Below, in pieces: positions 1 to 5,300 of a stretch of 7,551 bases of DNA. Location of the stretch: contig QHNU01000242.1 of NCBI GenBank assembly GCA_003218525.1, positions 1 to 7,551 of the forward strand, read 5' to 3'. The position numbers were made by a program, and so were the translations under genes. The notes beneath the pieces were generated by a model. That model made no database searches and was not told where the DNA came from. It saw only the letters and a list, made by a program, of their open reading frames with translations. This DNA is from Verrucomicrobiota bacterium. Its GTDB lineage: Bacteria > Verrucomicrobiota > Verrucomicrobiia > Chthoniobacterales > UBA10450. Numbering within the stretch: position 1 is the stretch's first letter; the number at the start of each line of letters is the position of its first letter.

Positions 1-276
1 CGAAACGAGCGCTTTTTTGACCAACCGATCAACGGCGACGCTGATCGAACCCGGAGTGAGCCAGACTTTTGGGCCGATTGTATTGACCGGAAGCGGCCCC
101 TTGTGGAGCAGCGCTTCGAGGACGCGGAAATCGGAGTCGCACAGATTTGTCCGCTGGATGCTCTCGGCCGCGTGCGTGGCCAGGGCCTGAAAGGCCTTCA
201 TGAGGACGAGCCAGACATGAACCCCGGTGAAGTCTTGCTTTTGGCTTGTTCCCTTCCGTGTCATTGCGCCATTCAT
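1..276 (-). CDS. MarR-family transcriptional regulator (N-terminal part, cut by window edge)
   Basis: Reading the minus strand from the ATG at 276 gives 92 open codons up to the window edge, so the C-terminus is missing. The protein starts MNGAMTRKG and continues with an amphipathic helix (VHVWLVLMKAFQAL), then the winged-helix start SDFRVLEALLHKGPLPVNTI and the recognition region LTPGSISVAVDRLVKKALV. This pattern is typical of MarR dimers, and resembles the MhqR-like branch that senses quinones or electrophiles. A second in-frame ATG at 264 is also possible, giving a protein 4 residues shorter. No Shine-Dalgarno sequence precedes either ATG. The gene diverges from the DoxX/oxidoreductase operon and shares a palindromic control region with it, so it probably represses that operon and itself. 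The ligand is unknown. Family assignment is confident; the specific signal is inference. Confidence 0.9.
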   Translation of the reverse strand, partial: MNGAMTRKGTSQKQDFTGVHVWLVLMKAFQALATHAAESIQRTNLCDSDFRVLEALLHKGPLPVNTIGPKVWLTPGSISVAVDRLVKKALVS

Positions 277-277
277 C

Positions 278-308
278 TTGACATAAACTATATTGATGTC
301 AATATACT
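278..308 (+). promoter_or_regulatory. Candidate promoter for the doxX-oxidoreductase operon
   Basis: A perfect -35 hexamer TTGACA (278-283) is followed by TATACT at 303-308 (19-bp spacer) or AATATA at 301-306 (17-bp spacer). The start of transcription would be near 315, giving a leader of about 18 nt before the ATG at 333. The palindrome at 289-306 fills the spacer and overlaps the -10, as expected for a repressed promoter. Confidence 0.55.
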
Positions 309-317
309 AGGTATCAA
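287..317 (-). promoter_or_regulatory. Candidate promoter for the marR gene
   Basis: On the minus strand TTGATA (317-312) is followed 19 bp later by TATAGT (292-287). Transcription would start near 280, only a few bases before the ATG at 276, so the message would be almost leaderless. The -10 lies inside the candidate MarR palindrome, which suggests autoregulation. The hexamers are seen; activity is inferred. Confidence 0.4.
289..306. promoter_or_regulatory. 18-bp palindrome, candidate MarR operator
   Basis: TATATTGATGTCAATATA consists of two perfect 8-bp arms (TATATTGA and TCAATATA) around a TG centre. The size and symmetry match operators bound by MarR-family dimers. A second, wider inverted repeat overlaps it: TTGACAT at 278-284 and ATGTCAA at 296-302. 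The site lies between the marR start (276) and the doxX start (333) and covers promoter-like hexamers on both strands, so a bound dimer would block transcription both ways. The symmetry is seen directly; the binding protein is inferred from its neighbour. Confidence 0.7.
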
Positions 318-332
318 ACAAATCAATCTACC

Positions 333-716
333 ATGAAAATCACCGTGATCAGCGCCCGTTTCCTACTCGGCCTCATCTTTCTTATCTTCGGACTGAATGG
401 CTTTCTCCATTTCATTCCCAGTCCTCCGCTTACCGGAACGGTTGGCCAGTTCGTCGGGGCGCTCTATGTCTCCCATTATCTCGTCGTGGTATTTTTGGTC
501 CAACTCATTGGGGCGATCCTGCTCCTGATCAATCGCTACGTTCCACTCGCCCTGACGATGCTCGCTCCAATCATCGTCAACATTCTGCTCTTCCACATAT
601 TGATGGCTCCGAGCGGTCTGCCTCTGGCTATCGTCGTGACGGTGCTGTGGATCGTCGTCTTTCTGAGCGTCCGCTCCGCCTTTGGTGGGCTCTTGCAGGA
701 GCGCGTCCCAGCTTGA
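333..716 (+). CDS. DoxX-family integral membrane protein
   Basis: A 127-residue, strongly hydrophobic protein with four predicted membrane helices at about residues 5-24, 42-66, 69-91 and 95-113. The first helix carries the RFLLGLIFLIFGLNGFLHF pattern typical of small DoxX/DoxD-like proteins, and length is normal for the family. It belongs in the inner membrane. DoxX homologues occur in thiosulfate:quinone oxidoreductase and in redox or electrophile-stress operons; for example MhqP of Bacillus subtilis is DoxX-like and is controlled by the MarR-type repressor MhqR. The exact role here is unknown. It starts 56 bp from the divergent marR gene and ends 11 nt before the flavin oxidoreductase start, so the two are probably co-transcribed. 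The ATG at 333 has no Shine-Dalgarno sequence, but it begins directly at the conserved N-terminus. Confidence 0.88.
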   Translation: MKITVISARFLLGLIFLIFGLNGFLHFIPSPPLTGTVGQFVGALYVSHYLVVVFLVQLIGAILLLINRYVPLALTMLAPIIVNILLFHILMAPSGLPLAIVVTVLWIVVFLSVRSAFGGLLQERVPA

Positions 717-727
717 ATACCTCAACC

Positions 728-1822
728 ATGGAGATTGGGGTAGATAGTTTCGTAGCGGCAACCGTTGACCGCCTGACCGGCAGCGCGGTCGATCCCGCGA
801 AAAATCTCAGCGAGTTGCTCGAAGCGATCAAGCTAGCTGACGAGGTAGGGCTCGATGTGTTTGGCATCGGCGAACACCATCGGCGTGAGTTCCTTGACTC
901 CGCTCCCACGGTGATCCTCGCAGCCGCCGCTGTCCAAACCCGCCGTATCCGGCTTACGAGCGCCGTCACCGTTTTGAGTGCGGCCGATCCCGTGCGCGTG
1001 TTTCAGGAGTTCGCAACGCTCGATCTGCTTTCGAAAGGCAGGGCCGAAATCGTGGCTGGACGCGGGTCGTTCATCGAAGCATTTCCACTCTTCGGGCTCG
1101 AGCTCGATGACTACGATTCGCTCTTTGCGGAGAAGCTCGAGCTGCTTCTCAAAATTCGCGAGAACACGCATGTGCACTGGTCAGGCAAGCATCGCGCTTC
1201 GCTTACCGGACAAGGAATTTACCCGCGACCGGTCCAGAATCCGCTGCCGGTTTGGCTTGGTGTCGGAGGAACTCCGAGCTCCTTTGTCCGGGCCGGCATA
1301 ATCGGGCTGCCGCTGATGGTTGCGATTATTGGCGGCGAGCCGCGCCGTTTTCGGCCACTCATCGACCGCTATCGCGAGGCTGGTCTGCGGGCCGGCCATT
1401 CTCCAGACCAGCTGAGGGTCGGCATTCATTCCTTAGGCTACGTCGCTGAGAATGCGGCGACCGCGGCAGACGACTTCTTTCCCGGTTATGCGCAAAGCTT
1501 TTCTAACATTGGCAGGGAGCGCGGCTGGCCACCGGTCACCCGTGCACACTTCGACGCCTTGCTCGGCCCCACCGGAGCGCTCCTCGTGGGCGATCCGGAA
1601 ACGGTCGCGGAAAAAATCCTGTACGTGAACGAAGCCTTGGGCGGCATCTCCCGCCTTACCTTCCAGATGAGCGTCGCGGCCCTGCCACACCCGAAACTGA
1701 TGCGCGCGATCGAACTGCTCGGAACACGCGTTGCTCCTCTCGTGCGAACTGCGCTCGCGTCTAGGACTGCGGAGGAGCTTTTGTCGGACGAACTGACTCT
1801 CGTTCCTAGGCATTGGAAATAA
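728..1822 (+). CDS. Luciferase-like (LLM class) flavin-dependent oxidoreductase
   Basis: A 364-residue protein with the bacterial-luciferase TIM-barrel fold. Visible signatures are the N-terminal strand MEIGVDSF, GIGEHH at about residues 46-51, RIRLTSAVTVLSAADPVRVF at about 73-92, the run ATLDLLSKGRAEIVAGRGSF at about 96-115, and PLPVWLGVGGTPSS in the middle. These resemble the Atu2307/SP_0267-type subgroup of putative monooxygenases using FMNH2 or F420; substrate and cofactor are not settled by sequence. The start at 728 is chosen because homologues begin with this strand. The frame is open back to an ATG at 647, but those 27 extra residues lie inside doxX and look like shadow coding. Following DoxX by 11 nt and facing a MarR gene, it is probably the enzyme of a repressible detoxification or redox operon. 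The stop codon TAA at 1820-1822 lies inside a repeated element that recurs at 7435-7488. Confidence 0.92.
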   Translation: MEIGVDSFVAATVDRLTGSAVDPAKNLSELLEAIKLADEVGLDVFGIGEHHRREFLDSAPTVILAAAAVQTRRIRLTSAVTVLSAADPVRVFQEFATLDLLSKGRAEIVAGRGSFIEAFPLFGLELDDYDSLFAEKLELLLKIRENTHVHWSGKHRASLTGQGIYPRPVQNPLPVWLGVGGTPSSFVRAGIIGLPLMVAIIGGEPRRFRPLIDRYREAGLRAGHSPDQLRVGIHSLGYVAENAATAADDFFPGYAQSFSNIGRERGWPPVTRAHFDALLGPTGALLVGDPETVAEKILYVNEALGGISRLTFQMSVAALPHPKLMRAIELLGTRVAPLVRTALASRTAEELLSDELTLVPRHWK

Positions 1823-1869
1823 TTCCGTCCTATGCCCAATAGTGGCGGTTGCAGCGAGCGATTAGCCTC
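1817..1869 (+). repeat. Repeated intergenic element, copy A
   Basis: This stretch starts with AAATAATTCC (overlapping the oxidoreductase stop codon), then CCCAATAG at 1835-1842 and TTAGCCTC at 1862-1869. The same three blocks, in the same order, occur at 7435-7488: AAATAATTCC, CCTAATAG and TTAGCCTC. The first two blocks are spaced identically (18 nt start to start) and the last differs by one base (27 versus 28). The segments between are only partly alike, so this is an old or weakly constrained repeat. Copy B sits just before the putative regulator gene, so copy A may be a relic of a similar gene leader or a binding site. Confidence 0.5.
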
Positions 1870-2359
1870 TTGTAGTTGATCCATCAAAATTCTCTTGCTC
1901 GGTCTGAAGCAACGAAGCCCGTGACCACAGATCGGATTGCGGCTAGCAACGGTAAAGGTGGAAGTCGGCGCGCTTCCCTGTTGCGTTAGCCGCGGAAGAG
2001 CCCCTTGAACCCGCGAAGAAATATCTGGCCGCGGAACATGAGCGGTCGCTGATCGCGTTAGCCCATGATCTAATCGCTGCTAAAATATCGATCATCGGCG
2101 ATCGAGGCCGGAGCGATACACCGACCAGTTCGGATGGAGTTGTTCCGTATTCGCGTTCTCACCTCGCCGGCGGGCACCGCATCTACACGATGACGAGTTC
2201 GATTTTTCAACTCCGTTGCCGTTTCGTTAGGAAGCAATCTCCTTCGAACGATGCGGAATCCTTCGGCTGGAGTTTCAGTGTGGAAGCCTTTAAAGTGGTC
2301 AGACGGTGCGCAGTGTGAATTTCCCGAGCAGAATCGGATTCAACCAGCACTCCCGTCGA
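1823..2359. other. Gene-free interval with decayed sequence
   Basis: About 540 bp between the oxidoreductase stop and the kinase start hold no intact gene on either strand. It contains repeat copy A at its left end and the alpha/beta-hydrolase remnant in its right two thirds. I see no tRNA, CRISPR, insertion-sequence end or terminator with a T-run. No convincing sigma-70 promoter could be picked for the kinase, although it must be transcribed from within or upstream of this interval. Confidence 0.6.
1956..2318 (+). pseudogene. Remnant of an alpha/beta-hydrolase (lipase-like) C-terminal region
   Basis: A frame without a convincing start is open from 1956 to the TGA at 2316-2318. Its middle (about 2082-2174) reads KISIIGDRGRSDTPTSSDGV followed by VPYSRSHLAGG. 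This matches from memory the C-terminal signature of lipase-like alpha/beta hydrolases (HSIIGDRG..., then SSDGVVPYWSSHL), where the Asp of SSDGVV is the likely catalytic acid. The upstream residues LIALAHDLIAAK fit the preceding family segment less well. Downstream the expected continuation to the catalytic His (a SGH-type motif) is absent and unrelated sequence follows. The nucleophile domain is not present anywhere in the window, so this is a small broken piece of a gene normally several hundred codons long. The motif recognition is fairly secure; the outer limits are not. The frame ends 41 nt before the kinase ATG. Confidence 0.6.
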
Positions 2360-5300
2360 ATGAGAGTGTGTCTCCGGCTGGGTACGCTGCTAATGGCTGT
2401 GACGTTCAGCGCTTCTATCCATGCTCTTGATCCGCAGAAATTAATTAGCCAGTTCACGCACACATCGTGGTCGGCGAAGGATGGCATGCCGGGGCCAGTG
2501 CGCGCGATTGCTCAAACACCGGACGGTTATTTGTGGCTCGGAACGGAAGCCGGCTTGTATCGATTTGATGGCATTCGTTTTTTTCTTTGGGAATCGAGAT
2601 TCGGGGAACGGTTGGCGAGTTCGTCCATTTGGTCGCTCTTGAGCGCACACGACGGCAGCCTTTGGATCGGGTTTGGCTCTGGTGGAATGAGCCACCTGCG
2701 CGATGGGCGTTTGCAGAATTATTCGCCGAACGAAAGCGTGCCCAGCGGCGGAGTCTTATCAATTGTGGAAGACGCAAACGGTCATATATGGGCTGGCGGT
2801 CAGTACGGGTTCAGCAAATTCACGGACGGTAAGTGGCGCCGAATTGGAGCAGAACTCGGGTATCCGGCACCAGGTGCCCAGGCATTGTTCGTTGATACTT
2901 ACGGAACGCTGTGGGCGGCTACCGATGGTTTGAACTTCGATCTTAGTGACGACCCGACTCGTAGGAACACAATCCTTTCTCTTGCGGCGAACGGCCAGCG
3001 TTTCACTGCTACCGGGGAAGCTATTGGGATGGTTTGGACGATGACCGGGACGCCGAATGGCGAGGTATGGATTGCCGATACGACCGGCCGTACCGTGAGA
3101 GCGATTGCGGGCAACATCGGATCGAAGACTGAGATCCCAGTTGGTGACGAACCAATGTGTCTGCTCTTCGACAGCAGCCGGAGCCTTTGGGTTGGACTCA
3201 TCGAGCGCGGGCTTGGCCGCACAACCGATGCTGGGCAATCGGAACATTCCGGGCTCGACCATTTCCAGGTAAGCGATGGACTTTCGGGCGGGCTGGTCTA
3301 TTCCACTTTCAAGGATCGCGAAGGGAACATTTGGTTTGGGACAGCCGGTGGCTTGGACCGCTTTCGCGAGAATAAGGTAACGCCTTTCTCCGCGAGAGAA
3401 GGTTTGGATCCCGATCAGCAGATTGCATTAACTTCCACTCCAGACGGCAGCGTTTGGATCATCAGCTATACCCGCGACTCGGTTCGGCGTTTCTACCACG
3501 GACGATTCGTTACTTCGAAACTGCCGTTTTATTCGACCTCAGACTCTACGCGCATTCTCTCGTTGTCTGCGGATGGAAGCAATGCATGGGTGGGAGGCAG
3601 CTTCAAACTGGCCAAGGAAGTTAATGGCAAATTCTCCTACGTGCAGATGGGTGCTTTCGATGCGCGAGCAGACATCGAGGCCATCGCGCACGACGCTGCT
3701 GGCGGTTTATGGATTTCCATCACGGGATGGGGCGCCGAACTCGGCGTTCCGAAGGTCATGCGACTCCGAGGCGATGAATGGACGGATTTCGGCTCGAACG
3801 CGAGTCTTCCCAAGTACCGCTCTAGAGCGATGTATGGCGATGGACGGGGACGGGTTTGGTTGGGATTCGAAGACGGCGAAGTGGCAGTCTACGAGAATGA
3901 CAAATTTCATGTCTATTCTGCAAACGATGGATTACCGAGCGGTAGAATCTTTGCGATTACAAGCGACCGCGCGGACAACATTTGGATCGGCGGAGAAGGT
4001 GGACTAAGCCGCTTTCATCAGGGCCGCCTCGGTACGGTCACTCGGGCGAACGGGCTGCCAGGGAATTCCGTCTCTGGAATCATCGAGGACGATGATGGTT
4101 CTCTGTGGCTGGCCTGCGGGCTTGGAATCTTCCGCGTAAGCCAGCGAGAGTTGGAGAAGGCGCTTGCAGTCCCCTCCTACCGGATGGAAGGCATGACCAT
4201 CACGGCGACCGATGGATTGCGCGGGCTTCCGCGACAACGCGAGCCTTTTCCAACGGCGACACGAGCAGCGGATGGCCGGCTCTGGTTCGCTACCACTGCA
4301 GGCATTGCTGTCATCGACCCGAAGCAATTACCAAAAAATCTTCTCGCGCCGCCGGTCACGATTGAAGCGATCAAGGCAGATGGTCGCGTCATTGCGACTG
4401 CTCCCGGAGTCCGCCTCCCTCCAAATACTAGAGAGCTTGAGTTTGAATTTGCGGGGCTGAGCTTGACCGATCCCGAACGTGTTCAGTTTCGCTATAAGCT
4501 CGAGGGATACGATAACGACTGGCAGGGCCCGGTCAGCACGCGGCGCGTCCGCTACACAAATTTGCTACCCGCGAACTATCGCTTCCGCATCATTGCCTCC
4601 AACAACGACGGCGTGTGGAACGAGACTGGTGCATCATGGAATTTTTCGTTAGCGCCAGCTGTCTACCAAACCATTTGGTTTCGGGCGGCAATACTTTTCT
4701 GGGTCGCCGCGTTCTTTTTCTTCCTCTACAAAATCCGCATTCGCCGAATCACGCGGCATAACATCGCTCTGACGCACGAAATCACTGAACGCAAGCGGAC
4801 GGAAGCGCTGCTCGCTGGTGAAAAACGCCTTCTCGAGATGATCGCCACTGGCGGTGCTCTCAAGGAGATTCTGAATGTCTTGTGTCTGATTATCGAGGAG
4901 TACCGTAGCGGCACGCTTGCTTCTGTTTTGTTGCTACGTCCAGATGGTCTTCACCTGGATGCCGTGGCGGGGCCGAGCCTTCCCAAAGGATGGACGCAGC
5001 AGATGGAAAAGCTGCCAATTGGCCCCTGCGCCGGGTCGTGCGGGACGGCAGCATATCGCGGATCACCGGTCATCGTCTCCGACATTGCGACCGATCCGCT
5101 TTGGGAAGTGCCGGAGCATCGGGCGGCAGCATTGAAACACGGGCTGCGAGCCTCCTGGTCGAATCCCGTACGTTCTTCGGACGGAAAGGTTCTGGGAACA
5201 TTCTGCATGTACGATCGCGAAACGCGAAGTCCGACTCCACACGACCTCGGGCTCATCGAGATGGCGACGGACCTTGCACGAGTTGCGATTGAACGCGATC

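Noticed and set aside
103..336. Plus-strand open frame of 77 codons at the left edge
   Set aside because: It is antisense to the MarR gene, whose translation matches a known family, and runs through the promoter/operator region.
647..727. Upstream ATG extension of the oxidoreductase
   Set aside because: The 27 added residues overlap doxX out of frame and do not resemble the family, which starts at the strand beginning at 728.
363..761. Long minus-strand open frame opposite doxX (132 codons)
   Set aside because: It is antisense to a clear DoxX gene and its product is a low-complexity polar sequence (rich in D, Q, R and H) typical of the complement of a hydrophobic membrane protein.
1433..1887. 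Minus-strand open frames opposite the end of the oxidoreductase gene
   Set aside because: They have no recognisable family features and overlap a well-supported luciferase-like gene; shadow frames in GC-rich DNA.
1870..1955. Possible response-regulator remnant just after repeat copy A
   Set aside because: Similarity to the coding start after copy B fades beyond TTAGCCTC; what remains is too weak to support a call.
2306..2359. GTG start 18 codons upstream for the kinase
   Set aside because: It would put charged residues ahead of a normal signal peptide; the ATG at 2360 gives a standard n-region and hydrophobic core.
2530..4300. Repeated W(I/L)G-containing segments viewed as DNA tandem repeats
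   Set aside because: The repetition is at protein level (propeller blades) with diverged DNA and unequal spacing, so it is not a nucleotide repeat array or CRISPR.
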